DNA of 64,000 nt from Paracoccus sigandri. Lineage in GTDB: Bacteria > Pseudomonadota > Alphaproteobacteria > Rhodobacterales > Rhodobacteraceae. Below are positions 25,737-34,920 of this stretch, one piece after another. A program made the translations under genes and the position numbers. Position 1 is the stretch's first letter. Each line of letters starts with the position of its first letter. Location: contig NZ_QNRC01000003.1 in NCBI RefSeq assembly GCF_003709565.1, forward strand, positions 186,001 through 250,000. The letters are read 5' to 3'. The notes beneath the pieces are model-generated. The model searched no databases. It was not told where the DNA came from and saw only the letters and a list, made by a program, of their open reading frames with translations.

Positions 25737-26834
25737 ATGACCACCAGTTCCGCATTCCTGTTCCTGCGCACCCTGCTGATCGGCGGCCTCGGCGGCCTGA
25801 CCGGCCATCTGCTGAACCTCCCGCTCGGATGGCTGGTGGGCGCGATGCTGACGACCAGCGCCTGTGCGATGGCGGGGGCCAGGGTGCCGATGTCGTGGTC
25901 GCTGCGCTCGGTCATGATCGGGGTGATCGGGCTGATGGCGGGCAGCGCCTTCACGCCCGACATCCTGTCCCATGCGCGGGACTGGAGCGTCACGCTGATC
26001 GGCGTCGCGGTCTATTGCGCGCTGGTCTTCGCGATCGGGATCGCGGTCTGCCGGCGGATCGGCGGGCAGGACCGGACCACGGCGATGTTCTCGGCCGCGC
26101 CGGGCGGGCTCAGCGAGATCCTGGCGCTGGGGCCGTCCTGCGGCGCCGATCCGCGCACCCTGTCGCTGGTCCACGGCATGCGCATCGCGGTCATCCTTGC
26201 GCTGACCCCGCTTGTCGCGACCTCGATGGCGGCAGGAGTGGCGGGGGCGGGCGCGGTCGATGTCACCGCCGCAAGGCGGGTAATCGACCTGTCGCTGTCG
26301 ATGCCGCCCAGGGACGTGGCGATCCTGGCCGCCTGCCTGCTGGTGGGCATGCGGCTTGGCCGCGCGATCCGGCTGCCCGCCGCGCATCTGACCGGGCCGC
26401 TGATCCTGTCGGCCATCACCCATGCCAGCGGGCTGACCGCCGCCCATCCGCCGCAACTGCTGATCATCGCCGCGCAGGTGGTGATCGGCACCTCGGTCGC
26501 GCAGTTCTTCGCCCATACCACCTGGCGGATGCTGCTGGGCTGCCTGGCCATCGGCGGCGGGCTGACGCTGGTGAACCTTGCGCTTGCCGCCGGCTTCGCC
26601 GCGGGTTTCGCCCATTGGCTGGACGTGCCCTTCGCCACGGCGATGATCGCGCTGGTCCCCGGCGGGCTGCCGGAAATGAGCCTCGTGTCGATCGCGCTGG
26701 GGCTGGACGCGGCCTTCGTCAGCACCCATCACCTGTTCCGCGTGGTGCTGGTGCTGATCGCGCTGCCGGTGCTGGTGCGGCTGGGCGGCAGCCCCGCGCC
26801 CCAGGGCAAGCCGAAGCCCCATCCGCAGGCATAA
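25737..26834 (+). CDS. AbrB-family integral membrane protein
   Basis: The 365-residue protein has about ten membrane helices in two similar halves, the AbrB duplication family (unrelated to the DNA-binding AbrB of Bacillus). The repeated motif appears as LLNLPLGWLVGAMLTTSACAMAG in the first half and IRLPAAHLTGPLILSAI in the second. AAPGGLSEILALG and ALVPGGLPEMSLVSIALG are the matching loop motifs. The ATG at 25737 lies 109 nt after tcuB; open codons before it overlap tcuB and are rejected. Members often sit beside carboxylate transporters or catabolic genes, but the substrate is unknown. Confidence 0.85.
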   Translation: MTTSSAFLFLRTLLIGGLGGLTGHLLNLPLGWLVGAMLTTSACAMAGARVPMSWSLRSVMIGVIGLMAGSAFTPDILSHARDWSVTLIGVAVYCALVFAIGIAVCRRIGGQDRTTAMFSAAPGGLSEILALGPSCGADPRTLSLVHGMRIAVILALTPLVATSMAAGVAGAGAVDVTAARRVIDLSLSMPPRDVAILAACLLVGMRLGRAIRLPAAHLTGPLILSAITHASGLTAAHPPQLLIIAAQVVIGTSVAQFFAHTTWRMLLGCLAIGGGLTLVNLALAAGFAAGFAHWLDVPFATAMIALVPGGLPEMSLVSIALGLDAAFVSTHHLFRVVLVLIALPVLVRLGGSPAPQGKPKPHPQA

Positions 26835-26963
26835 CCCGCCGCCTCGCGTCCCCTCATGGCGAAATTTTTGGCACGGGACGGTGGCATGCCCCGCCCGGTC
26901 GCGGTTATATGACGCGATCAGATCCGGCGCCGCCACCGGGCCGCCATCCGCAGGAGACCCCGC

Positions 26964-27986
26964 ATGACCATCGCTCTGAACCGTCGTCAAACCCTGCTGG
27001 GCATGGGCGCCATGGGCGCCGCCGCCGCGCTCGGCACGCCGGCTTTGGCCTCCAGCCGCAACCTGGCGGTGCTGCATCTGGGCAGCCATGCGCCCAGCTT
27101 CATCGCCTGGGAACGCGGCTATTTCAGGGATGCCGGCATCGACCTCAACCTGCGGTTCTTCGAGGCGGCGCAGCCCATGGCCGTGGCCATCGCCTCGGGC
27201 GACGCGGATTTCGGCGTCACCGCCATGACCGGCGGGCTGATCAGCCTGGCGCAGAAGGACGCGGTGAAGGTGATCGGCGGCGCGCTGATCGAAAAGCCCG
27301 GCTCGCCCGGATCGCTGGTCCTGGCCTCGAACAAGGCCCATGCGGACGGGCTGACCGATCCCTCGCAGCTGGCGGGCCGGTCCTTCGGCATCACCACCGC
27401 CGGGTCGTCCTTCCATTTCATGGCCCACAAGATCGCCCAGGCCACCGGCATCGACCTGGCCGAGGTGGACCTGCGCCCGCTGCAGAAGCTGGGCACGCTG
27501 GTCGGCGCGCTGTCGACGGGGCAGATCGACGCCTGGGCGATCCAGCCCAGCATCGCCGGCAAGCTTCTGGCCGACGGCGCCGCGCAGCAGATCGGCACCG
27601 TGGCCGATTACGCGCCGAACTACCAGGTGACGACCGCCTTCACCTCGACCGGCAATGCCGCCAGTGAACGCGAGCTGGTCGCCGCCTTCGTCGCCGCCTA
27701 TTCCCGCGCCATCGCCGATTACAACGCCGCCTTCATCGACCGCACGGCCCCCGCCGAGGAGATCGACGAACTGGCCGCCATCGTCCACAAATACGTGGAA
27801 ACCGACAGCCCCGCCGATGTCGCCAGGGACAACCTGATCAACGGCGCGCAGCGCATCAACGAGGGGCTGGCGCTGGCCCAGGACAGCATCATCGAGCAGC
27901 TGGAATGGTACAAGTCCGAAGGCATGGTCGATGCCAGCGTGACGGCGGAACAGCTGCTGGACAGCTCCTTCGTCGAGACCGTCTGA
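26964..27986 (+). CDS. ABC transporter substrate-binding protein, SsuA/NrtA/TauA type
   Basis: The 340-residue binding protein of the NMT1/aliphatic-sulfonate family has a signal peptide with twin arginines (NRRQTLLGMGAMGAAAALG), possibly Tat-dependent. LHLGSHAPSFIAWERGYFRDAGIDLNLRFFE and AVAIASGDADFGVTAMTGG are typical of the family. CAGGAGACC precedes the start. It is followed by an ATPase and a permease of the matching type. Ligands in this family include sulfonates, nitrate, taurine and pyrimidine precursors. None can be chosen here: no monooxygenase or other diagnostic enzyme is adjacent. Confidence 0.88.
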   Translation: MTIALNRRQTLLGMGAMGAAAALGTPALASSRNLAVLHLGSHAPSFIAWERGYFRDAGIDLNLRFFEAAQPMAVAIASGDADFGVTAMTGGLISLAQKDAVKVIGGALIEKPGSPGSLVLASNKAHADGLTDPSQLAGRSFGITTAGSSFHFMAHKIAQATGIDLAEVDLRPLQKLGTLVGALSTGQIDAWAIQPSIAGKLLADGAAQQIGTVADYAPNYQVTTAFTSTGNAASERELVAAFVAAYSRAIADYNAAFIDRTAPAEEIDELAAIVHKYVETDSPADVARDNLINGAQRINEGLALAQDSIIEQLEWYKSEGMVDASVTAEQLLDSSFVETV

Positions 27987-27999
27987 GCGGCGCCGGGCC

Positions 28000-28767
28000 A
28001 TGGATCTGCAGCTTCGGAACGTCAGCCATTCCTATGGCCCGGTCGAGGTCCTGCGCGACATCTCGCTGGAGATTCCGCAGGGGCAGATCGTCTGCCTGAT
28101 CGGCCCCTCGGGCTGCGGGAAATCGACGCTGCTGCGCTTTCTGGGCGGGCTGGAGCAGCCCTCCTCGGGCCAGGTGCTGCAACTGGGCGCCCCGCCCGCG
28201 GATTCGCTGAACCCGCTGACCTATGTGTTCCAGCATTTCGCCCTGCTGCCCTGGCGCAGCGTCGAGGGCAATATCCGCCTGGTGCTGGAGGATCACCGCC
28301 TGCCGCGCCGCGAGATGGACCGGATCGTCGCCGATGTGCTGGAGCGCACGCGCCTGTCCGAATTCCGCAAGACCCTGCCCAAGCAGCTGTCGGGCGGGAT
28401 GCGGCAGCGGGTGGCGATCAGCCGGGCCCTGGCGGTGCGCCCCGCCGTCATGCTGATGGACGAGCCGCTCTCGGCGCTGGACAGCCAGACCCGCGAATTG
28501 CTGATGGACGACCTGGTCGGGCTGTGGCTGCGCAAGCCCTTCACCTCGGTCTATGTCACCCACAACCTGAACGAGGCCGTCCGCCTCGGCCACCGGGTCG
28601 TGGTGCTGTCGCGCCGCCCCGGCCGGATCCGCGAGATCGTCGACATCGACATCCCCCTTGCCGAACGCCGCCCCGGCCATCCCGCGCTGGAGGACCGGCA
28701 GGCCCATCTGTGGGACCTGATGCGGGACGAGGCGCGCGCCGCCGATCAGGAACTGCTTGATGGATAA
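28000..28767 (+). CDS. ABC transporter ATP-binding protein, SsuB/TauB type
   Basis: The 255-residue single-domain ATPase has Walker [20 protein letters not shown]-loop YVFQHFALLPWRSV, signature [15 protein letters not shown], Walker B VMLMDEPLSALD and switch histidine YVTHNLNEA. It lies 13 nt after the binding-protein gene and overlaps the permease gene by 11 nt. Confidence 0.92.
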   Translation: MDLQLRNVSHSYGPVEVLRDISLEIPQGQIVCLIGPSGCGKSTLLRFLGGLEQPSSGQVLQLGAPPADSLNPLTYVFQHFALLPWRSVEGNIRLVLEDHRLPRREMDRIVADVLERTRLSEFRKTLPKQLSGGMRQRVAISRALAVRPAVMLMDEPLSALDSQTRELLMDDLVGLWLRKPFTSVYVTHNLNEAVRLGHRVVVLSRRPGRIREIVDIDIPLAERRPGHPALEDRQAHLWDLMRDEARAADQELLDG

Positions 28768-29560
28768 TCCTTCGCAAACCGCCCGCCCCGTCCCCTTCCG
28801 GGGCGGCGGGTTCGAGCCCGTGCCGGTGCGCGGCGTGGCCATCGCGCTGTTCGCCCTGCTGCTGATCGTCGCGGAAATCGGCACCCGCAGCGGCTGGATC
28901 TCGGCGCTGACCCTGCCCCGCCCCTCGGCGGTCTTCCTGACGCTTTACCGGCTGTGGGATACCGGGCTTCTGTGGACGCATCTGCTGCCCTCGCTGCAGC
29001 GGCTGCTGGTCGGCGGCAGCCTGGGGCTTGCGGCGGGGATCGGGCTGGGGGTGATGATCGGGCTGTTCAGCCATGTCCGCGCCGGCTTGGTGCCTCTGGT
29101 CGCGGCGCTGTTCCCGATCCCGAAGATCGCGCTGCTGCCGCTGTTCGTGATCTGGTTCGGCATCGACGAGGCGTCGAAATACGCCCTGATCGCCTTCGGC
29201 ACCTTCACGCCCACGGTCGTGGCGACCTATGGCGCGGTGGACAACGTGGACCGCACCCTGATCCGCATGGGCCAGAGCTTCGGGCTGGGCTGGTTTTCCA
29301 TCGTGCGCAAGATCGTCCTGCCCGGCGCCTTCCCCGCCATCCTGTCGGGCCTGCGGGTGTCGATTTCCATCGCCATCATCCTGCTGGTCGCGGCCGAGAT
29401 GCTGGGCGCGCGCTATGGCGTCGGCTCCTACATCCTGGAAGCCGGCTCGCTCTACGACCTGGAAAAGCTGTTCGCGGGGGTGACGATCCTGTCGCTGATG
29501 GGCCTGGTCGTGAATGCCGTGATCGGCTGGATCGAGCGCGCCTTCATCACCTGGCGCTAG
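28757..29560 (+). CDS. ABC transporter permease, SsuC/TauC type
   Basis: The 267-residue permease has about six helices, starting VRGVAIALFALLLIVAEIG. The family segments LPSLQRLLVGGSLGLAAGIGLG, PIPKIALLPLFVIWFGIDEASKY and the EAA loop LIRMGQSFGLGWFSIVRKIVLPGAFPAILSGLRVS are present. It completes the three-gene importer. It ends 9 nt before the stop of the convergent GntR gene, so both transcripts may share a termination zone. Confidence 0.92.
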   Translation: MMDNPSQTARPVPFRGGGFEPVPVRGVAIALFALLLIVAEIGTRSGWISALTLPRPSAVFLTLYRLWDTGLLWTHLLPSLQRLLVGGSLGLAAGIGLGVMIGLFSHVRAGLVPLVAALFPIPKIALLPLFVIWFGIDEASKYALIAFGTFTPTVVATYGAVDNVDRTLIRMGQSFGLGWFSIVRKIVLPGAFPAILSGLRVSISIAIILLVAAEMLGARYGVGSYILEAGSLYDLEKLFAGVTILSLMGLVVNAVIGWIERAFITWR

Positions 29561-29569
29561 GCGCGACGC

Positions 29570-30223
29570 CTAGCCCAGCCGGGCGAAGGCCGCCATGATC
29601 GTGCGCTCGGATCGGGTCAGGTATTCCTCCAGCATCTCGGAGGCGGCCTTCGCATCGCCCGCCTCGATCCGGTCCACGATGGCGCGGTTCAGCCGGATGA
29701 AGGGTTCGTGCAGCAACTCGGGGCTGTCCAGCAGCCCGAAGGCCAGCCGCAATTCGGCCGAGATCTGCGCGAAGAACCCCATCAGCCGCGGGCTGTCGGT
29801 CAGGGCGACGATGGCGCTGTGGAAATCCATGTTGGCGCTGCCGACGGCCTGCCAGTCGGGCAGAGCCGCCATCCGTTCGGCATGATCGACCGCCGCGTGC
29901 ATCCGCGCCACCGCCTCGTGCCGGGGCCAGGCCTGGGCCAGCGCGGGGACCTCGATCAGGCGGCGGACGCGATAGATGTCCAGGATCGAGGCCATCGAGG
30001 GCGTGGCCACGAAAACCCCCCGGTTCGGCTCGTGCCGCAGCAGCCCCTCGCGCGTCAGCAGCCGGAAGACCTCGCGCAGCGTGTTGCGCGACACGTCCAG
30101 CCGCTTGGCCAGCTGCGCCTCGGACAGCCGCTGGCCGGGAACCACGGCGCCGCCGGTGATCTCGTCGCGCAGCCTCGCCGCGGTCTGCTCGGCCAGGCCC
30201 GGAACCGTCTGCGCGTCATCCAT
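29570..30223 (-). CDS. GntR-family regulator, FCD subfamily
   Basis: The 217-residue regulator has an N-terminal winged helix-turn-helix (GQRLSEAQLAKRLDVSRNTLREVFRLLTREGLLRHEPNRGVFV, about residues 28-70) and an all-helical FCD effector domain with likely metal-binding residues (NMDFHSAIVALTDS). The ATG at 30223 follows a GGGGGTGGG stretch; a GTG one codon upstream is possible. It is divergent from the 5-oxoproline operon across about 300 nt that hold a palindrome (30407-30419), so it most likely controls that operon. Confidence 0.9.
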   Translation of the reverse strand: MDDAQTVPGLAEQTAARLRDEITGGAVVPGQRLSEAQLAKRLDVSRNTLREVFRLLTREGLLRHEPNRGVFVATPSMASILDIYRVRRLIEVPALAQAWPRHEAVARMHAAVDHAERMAALPDWQAVGSANMDFHSAIVALTDSPRLMGFFAQISAELRLAFGLLDSPELLHEPFIRLNRAIVDRIEAGDAKAASEMLEEYLTRSERTIMAAFARLG

Positions 30224-30406
30224 CACCGAATACCCACCCCCGTTGCACCTGCCGGGATCATGGCGAAGCCGGCCGGCGCGGGCAAGGAACTGCCGGGGTG
30301 ATTCGCCGAAATTTCCCGCCATGCCGGACAGGAGATGACCCCTGAAGGGGCATTCCGGACATGTTCTGCCCGCACAAACGGCAGATTGCCGCCTGTTATT
30401 ACCTTG

Positions 30407-30419
30407 ATTGTAGAACAAT
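30407..30419. promoter_or_regulatory. Candidate GntR operator
   Basis: ATTGTAGAACAAT is a palindrome with 5-bp arms and a 3-nt centre, similar in form to operators of FCD-type GntR regulators. It lies in the AT-richer spacer between the GntR gene (29570-30223) and the transporter gene at 30522. Confidence 0.45.
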
Positions 30420-30428
30420 ATGGATATG

Positions 30429-30471
30429 TTCGTCACATTATCGTTGACGTATCCGGCGACATTTCGTCACA
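30429..30471 (+). repeat. Direct repeat TTCGTCACA upstream of the 5-oxoproline operon
   Basis: TTCGTCACA occurs at 30429-30437 and again at 30463-30471, 34 bp apart, between the candidate GntR operator and the operon's first gene. They may be binding sites for a second regulator; no family is recognised. Confidence 0.35.
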
Positions 30472-30521
30472 ATCGGGTCATCTCGCAGACGCATATCCCC
30501 TTTGCAGCAGGAGCATGACTG

Positions 30522-31757
30522 ATGGCCGGAACCGCCCCATCCCCCTCGGCCGCCCAAGCCACCGCACGCGGCGGTTTCATGGCGGCGATCTTCCTGATGG
30601 CCACCTCGGCCATCGGGCCGGGCTTCATCACCCAGACCGCGACCTTCACGGCGACGCTGGGGGCGGCCTTCGCCTTCGCGATCCTCGCCTCGATCATCAT
30701 CGACTTCGTGGTGCAGCTGAACATCTGGCGCATCACCGCGCTGACCGGGCGCAACGCCTCGGACACGGCGAATGCGGCGATCCCCGGCGCGGGCTATCTG
30801 CTGGCGGTGCTGGTGCTGATCGGCGGGCTGGCCTTCAATGTCGGCAATATCGCCGGCGCCGGGCTGGGCATGAACGCGATGTTCGGCCTGGACCCCAAGA
30901 TCGGCGGCGGCCTGTCGGCGCTTCTGGCCATCGGCATCTTCCTGTCGCACCGCGCCGGGCTGCTGCTGGACCGGGCGATCATCGGGCTGGGCCTGCTGAT
31001 GATCGGCATGGTGACGGTCGTCGCGCTGTCCTCGAACCCGCCGGTGGGCGAGGCGCTGCGCCAGACCGTCATGCCCGAGGTCATCGACTTCGCCACCATC
31101 ACCACCATCGTCGGCGGCACGGTGGGCGGCTACATCACCTATTCCGGGGCGCATCGCCTGCTGGACAAGGGGCTGGTGGGCGAGCGGAACCTTGCCGCCG
31201 TCACCCGCGCCTCGCTGACCGGGATCCTGGTCACGGGGGTGATGCGCTATGTGCTGTTCCTGGCGATCCTGGGCGTCGTCGCCTCGGGCGTGACGCTGGA
31301 CCTGGCCAGCCAGGCCGCCAACCCCGCCGCGCAGGCCTTCGCCGCCGTGCTGGGCGACTGGGGGATGCGCATCTTCGGCCTGGTGCTGTGGGCGGCGGCG
31401 CTGACCTCGGTGATCGGCGCGGCCTATACCTCGGTCAGCTTCCTGACCGTCTTCAGCCCCATGACCACCCGCAGCCGCAATATCGCGACGGTGGTCTTCA
31501 TCGCCATCTCGCTGGCGGTCTACCTGTCGCTGGGGACCGCGCCCGCGGCGATCCTGGTCTTCGTCGGCGGCTTCAACGGGCTGATCCTGCCCATCGGCCT
31601 GACCATCTTCACCTATGTCGGCTTCGCCCGGTCCGACCTGATGGGCGGGCACCGCTACAACCGCCCGCTGCTGGCGGCCAGTGCCATTGTCTGCATCATG
31701 ACCTGGTACATGGGCTATCGCTCGATCGGCCCGATCTTCGCCTTTCTCGGCACCTGA
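30522..31757 (+). CDS. NRAMP-fold transporter of the YcsG type, first gene of the 5-oxoproline operon
   Basis: The 411-residue protein has about 11 membrane helices and NRAMP-family similarity (MATSAIGPGFITQTATFTATLGAAFAFAILA at the first helix). The metal-binding DPGN of true NRAMP metal transporters is absent from helix 1, where TATFTAT stands instead. The helix-6 region reads GGYITYSGAHRL rather than the MPH-type motif. Bacillus ycsG, a similar gene, also sits beside ycsF (pxpA) and kipI/kipA. The cargo is therefore unlikely to be Mn or Fe and may be 5-oxoproline or a related compound. That is inference from motif loss and context. Confidence 0.82.
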   Translation: MAGTAPSPSAAQATARGGFMAAIFLMATSAIGPGFITQTATFTATLGAAFAFAILASIIIDFVVQLNIWRITALTGRNASDTANAAIPGAGYLLAVLVLIGGLAFNVGNIAGAGLGMNAMFGLDPKIGGGLSALLAIGIFLSHRAGLLLDRAIIGLGLLMIGMVTVVALSSNPPVGEALRQTVMPEVIDFATITTIVGGTVGGYITYSGAHRLLDKGLVGERNLAAVTRASLTGILVTGVMRYVLFLAILGVVASGVTLDLASQAANPAAQAFAAVLGDWGMRIFGLVLWAAALTSVIGAAYTSVSFLTVFSPMTTRSRNIATVVFIAISLAVYLSLGTAPAAILVFVGGFNGLILPIGLTIFTYVGFARSDLMGGHRYNRPLLAASAIVCIMTWYMGYRSIGPIFAFLGT

Positions 31758-31772
31758 CCCCAGGAGGATGAC

Positions 31773-32546
31773 ATGACCCGCAATATCGACCTGAACAGCG
31801 ACCTGGGCGAGGGCTATGGCGCCTGGACCATGGGCGACGACGCGGCGATGCTGCAGATCGTCAGCTCGGCCAATGTCGCCTGCGGCTTCCATGCCGGCGA
31901 TCCGCTGGCGATCCTCGCGACCCTGCGCGAGGCCGCCGCGCGCGGGGTGGCGGTGGGGGCGCATGTCTCCTATCCCGACCGGGTGGGCTTCGGGCGCCGG
32001 CCGATGGACGTCACCCAGGCGGAACTGACCGCCGACGTCATCTACCAGATCGGCGCGCTTCAGGGACTGGCCCGCGCGGCAGGCACCCACGTCACCTATG
32101 TCAAGCCGCATGGCGCGCTCTACAACACCATCGCCCATGACGCGCGGCAGGGCGAGGCGGTGATCGCCGCCATCCGCGAAATCGACCCCACGCTGGTGCT
32201 GATGGGGCTGGCCGGCACGCCGATCCTGGACCGCGCCCGCGATGCCGGGCTGGCCACCGTGGCCGAGGCTTTCGGCGACCGCGCCTATGCGCCCGACGGC
32301 CAGCTGGTCTCGCGCCGCGAGGCCGGGGCGGTGCTGCATGACCCTGACCAGGTCGCCGCGCGGATGCTGCGGCTGGCGACCGAGGGCCGGATCGAGGCCA
32401 TCGACGGCTCGACCCTCAGCCTTGATGCCGACAGCATCTGCGTGCATGGCGACAGCGCCGGGGCGGTGGCCATGGCCCGCCGCATCCGCGAGGCGCTGGT
32501 GGCGGGCGGCGTCGCCATTGCGCCCTTCGCGGGGGTTCCGGCATGA
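31773..32546 (+). CDS. pxpA: 5-oxoprolinase subunit PxpA (LamB/YcsF family)
   Basis: The 257-residue protein is the PxpA subunit of the prokaryotic ATP-dependent 5-oxoprolinase. Family motifs are [85 protein letters not shown] and [14 protein letters not shown]. The enzyme hydrolyses 5-oxo-L-proline to L-glutamate in the cytosol together with PxpB and PxpC. AGGAGG precedes the start, 15 nt after the transporter gene; the next gene overlaps by 4 nt. Confidence 0.95.
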   Translation: MTRNIDLNSDLGEGYGAWTMGDDAAMLQIVSSANVACGFHAGDPLAILATLREAAARGVAVGAHVSYPDRVGFGRRPMDVTQAELTADVIYQIGALQGLARAAGTHVTYVKPHGALYNTIAHDARQGEAVIAAIREIDPTLVLMGLAGTPILDRARDAGLATVAEAFGDRAYAPDGQLVSRREAGAVLHDPDQVAARMLRLATEGRIEAIDGSTLSLDADSICVHGDSAGAVAMARRIREALVAGGVAIAPFAGVPA

Positions 32547-33334
32547 GCCGCCTGCCCGATCCCGCCATCGCCCGCGCCGCCCGGCTTGCCTGCCGGACCG
32601 ACGCGCCCCGGCCGACCTCGGGCATGGCGCCGGGCTTCACCCAATGCAACATGATCGCGCTGCCCCGCGACTGGGCCTGGGATTTCCTGCTTTACGCGCA
32701 GCGCAATCCCAGGCCCTGCCCGGTGCTGGACGTGACCGACCCCGGCAGCCACCGGAGCCAGCTGGCGCCGGATGCCGACCTGCGCCGGGACATCCCGCTC
32801 TATCGTGTCTGGCGCGACGGGGTGCTGACCGAGGAAACCCCGGACGCCACCGCCGCCTGGGCCGAGCATCCCGACCTCGTGACCTTCCTGATCGGCTGTT
32901 CCTTCACCTTCGAGACGCCGCTGCAACAGGCCGGGATCGAGATCCGCCATATCGCGCAGGGCTGCAACGTGCCGATGTTCCTGACCGACCGCGACTGCCG
33001 CCCGGCGGGCCGGCTGCGCGGCAAGCTGGTCGTGTCCATGCGCCCGATCCCCGCCGGGCGCGTGGCCGAGGCGGCGATGATCTCGGGCCGCACGCCCGCC
33101 GTCCATGGCGCCCCGGTCCATGTCGGCGCGCCCGAGGCCCTGGGGATCGCCGACCTGTCCCGCCCCGATTTCGGCGACCCGGTCACGATCCGCGCGGGCG
33201 AGCTGCCGGTTTTCTGGGCCTGCGGCGTCACCCCGCAGGCGGCGCTGATGGAATCGAAACCGCCCTTCGCCATCACCCATGCGCCGGGCCACATGTTCAT
33301 CACCGACATCCCCGACACGCATTGGCAGGTGTGA
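32543..33334 (+). CDS. DUF1445 / YcsI-type putative hydro-lyase (D-glutamate cyclase family)
   Basis: The 263-residue cytosolic protein has family motifs [57 protein letters not shown] and a C-terminal [33 protein letters not shown]. The eukaryotic relative DGLUCY converts D-glutamate to 5-oxo-D-proline, which fits an operon that handles 5-oxoproline; B. subtilis ycsI also lies in a pxp cluster. Activity on D-glutamate is suggested, not shown. Its start overlaps the pxpA stop by 4 nt. Confidence 0.88.
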   Translation: MSRLPDPAIARAARLACRTDAPRPTSGMAPGFTQCNMIALPRDWAWDFLLYAQRNPRPCPVLDVTDPGSHRSQLAPDADLRRDIPLYRVWRDGVLTEETPDATAAWAEHPDLVTFLIGCSFTFETPLQQAGIEIRHIAQGCNVPMFLTDRDCRPAGRLRGKLVVSMRPIPAGRVAEAAMISGRTPAVHGAPVHVGAPEALGIADLSRPDFGDPVTIRAGELPVFWACGVTPQAALMESKPPFAITHAPGHMFITDIPDTHWQV

Positions 33335-33336
33335 CC

Positions 33337-34920
33337 ATGCGCTTCCTGCCCATCGGGCCCCGCACATTGCTGGTCGAGCTGGCCGACCTGGACCACACCC
33401 TGGCGCTGTTCGACGCGTTACTAGTCGACCCCCTGCCCGGCCTGGCCGAGATCATCCCCGCCGCCCGCACGCTGATGATCCGCACCGCGCCGGGCATCCC
33501 GGCCGATGCGGCGCTGGCCGCGCGGATCCTGTCGCGCGGCGCCGGCGCGGCCGCCCGCCGCGACAGCCCGGCCGAGATCGTCGAGATCCCCACCATCTAT
33601 GACGGCGAGGACCTGGACGATGTCGCCGCGCATCTGGACCTGTCCACGGCCGAGGTGATCGCCGCCCACCAGCAGGCCACCTGGCAGGTCGCCTTCTGCG
33701 GCTTCGCGCCGGGCTTCGCCTATATGACCTGCGACGATCCGCGCTTCGAGCTGCCGCGCCGGCCCGCGCCGCGCACCCGCATCCCGGCGGGTTCGGTGGC
33801 GCTGGCGGGGCGGTTCTGCGGCGTCTATCCGCAGGAAACCCCCGGCGGCTGGCAGCTGATCGGCCGCACCCGCGTCCCCATGTGGGACCTCGACCGCGAC
33901 CCGCCCGCGCTGCTGCGCCCCGGCCTGCGCGCGCGTTTCCTGCGGGGCGAGGCGCAGTCCTACCCCTCGACCGCGCTGCCCGAGGCCGCGCCCGCACCGG
34001 CCCCCAATGGCGGGCTGGAATTGCAGGCCAGCGCCTTTCCGGTGCTGTTCCAGGACGACGGGCGGCCCGGCCAGGGCGGCCAGGGCGTCTCGGGTTCCGG
34101 CGCGCTCGACCGGTCCGCGGCGCATCGCGCCAACCGCGCCCTTGGCAACCCAGCGGGCGAGGCGGTGCTGGAAATCACCCTCGGCCCGGTGCGCTTCCAT
34201 GCCAGTCGCGCCCTGACCCTGGCGCTGACCGGCGCCGTTGACGCCGCGCGAATCGCCCGCGACGGCCGCGAAGTGCCCGTCACGCCGGGCCTGGCTTTCG
34301 CGATGGATGCCGGCGACACGCTGCTGATTGCGCCCCCCGCCCGCGGCATGCGCAGCTATCTGGCGCTGCGCGGCGGGTTCCGGGTGGCGCCGGTGCTGGG
34401 CTCTGCCGCGACCGACACGCTGGCCTTCATCGGCCCGCCCGCCGCCCGGCCCGGCACGGTGCTGGAGCCCGCGAACCGTCCGGCCGGGGCCGTCCTCGCC
34501 CTGCCGGAACCCGCGCCGGAACTGCCGGTGGCGGGCGACCTGGTCACGCTGCCGGTCACGCTTGGCCCGCGCACGGACTGGTTCAGCGATGACATGATCC
34601 GGCATTTCCTGGACCAGGAATGGCTGGTGACGCCGGAAAGCTCTCGCGTCGGCATCCGCCTGAAGGGCGAACAGCCGCTGACCCGCGACGACGCGCGCGA
34701 GCTGCCGTCCGAGGGGACCGAGACCGGCGCCATCCAGATCCCCCATTCCGGCCAGCCGGTGCTGTTCCTGGCCGACCACCCGCTGACCGGCGGCTATCCG
34801 GTGATCGCGACGCTGATGCCGCAGGCGCTGGACCTTGCCGGCCAGATCCCGCCCGGCGCCCGCATCCGCTTCGCCGCCGCCGGCCCCTTCGCCCCCATCA
34901 CCCCCGCGAGGCAACCATGA
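33337..34920 (+). CDS. pxpB: Fused 5-oxoprolinase subunits PxpB-PxpC (KipI-KipA)
   Basis: The 527-residue protein has two parts. Residues 1 to about 215 are PxpB/KipI ([77 protein letters not shown]). Residues about 228-527 are PxpC/KipA ([113 protein letters not shown]). The two halves are commonly separate genes. The same pair of domains forms the carboxyltransferase region of urea carboxylase, which matters because a biotin carboxylase gene follows with a 4-nt overlap. A GTG at 33331 overlapping the previous stop is an alternative start. Confidence 0.93.
   Translation: MRFLPIGPRTLLVELADLDHTLALFDALLVDPLPGLAEIIPAARTLMIRTAPGIPADAALAARILSRGAGAAARRDSPAEIVEIPTIYDGEDLDDVAAHLDLSTAEVIAAHQQATWQVAFCGFAPGFAYMTCDDPRFELPRRPAPRTRIPAGSVALAGRFCGVYPQETPGGWQLIGRTRVPMWDLDRDPPALLRPGLRARFLRGEAQSYPSTALPEAAPAPAPNGGLELQASAFPVLFQDDGRPGQGGQGVSGSGALDRSAAHRANRALGNPAGEAVLEITLGPVRFHASRALTLALTGAVDAARIARDGREVPVTPGLAFAMDAGDTLLIAPPARGMRSYLALRGGFRVAPVLGSAATDTLAFIGPPAARPGTVLEPANRPAGAVLALPEPAPELPVAGDLVTLPVTLGPRTDWFSDDMIRHFLDQEWLVTPESSRVGIRLKGEQPLTRDDARELPSEGTETGAIQIPHSGQPVLFLADHPLTGGYPVIATLMPQALDLAGQIPPGARIRFAAAGPFAPITPARQP

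Noticed and set aside
26869..26890. TGGCAC followed by TGGCA, suggesting a sigma-54 promoter before the SsuA-like gene
   Set aside because: The spacing and the missing TTGC at -12 do not fit; no sigma-54 activator gene is nearby.
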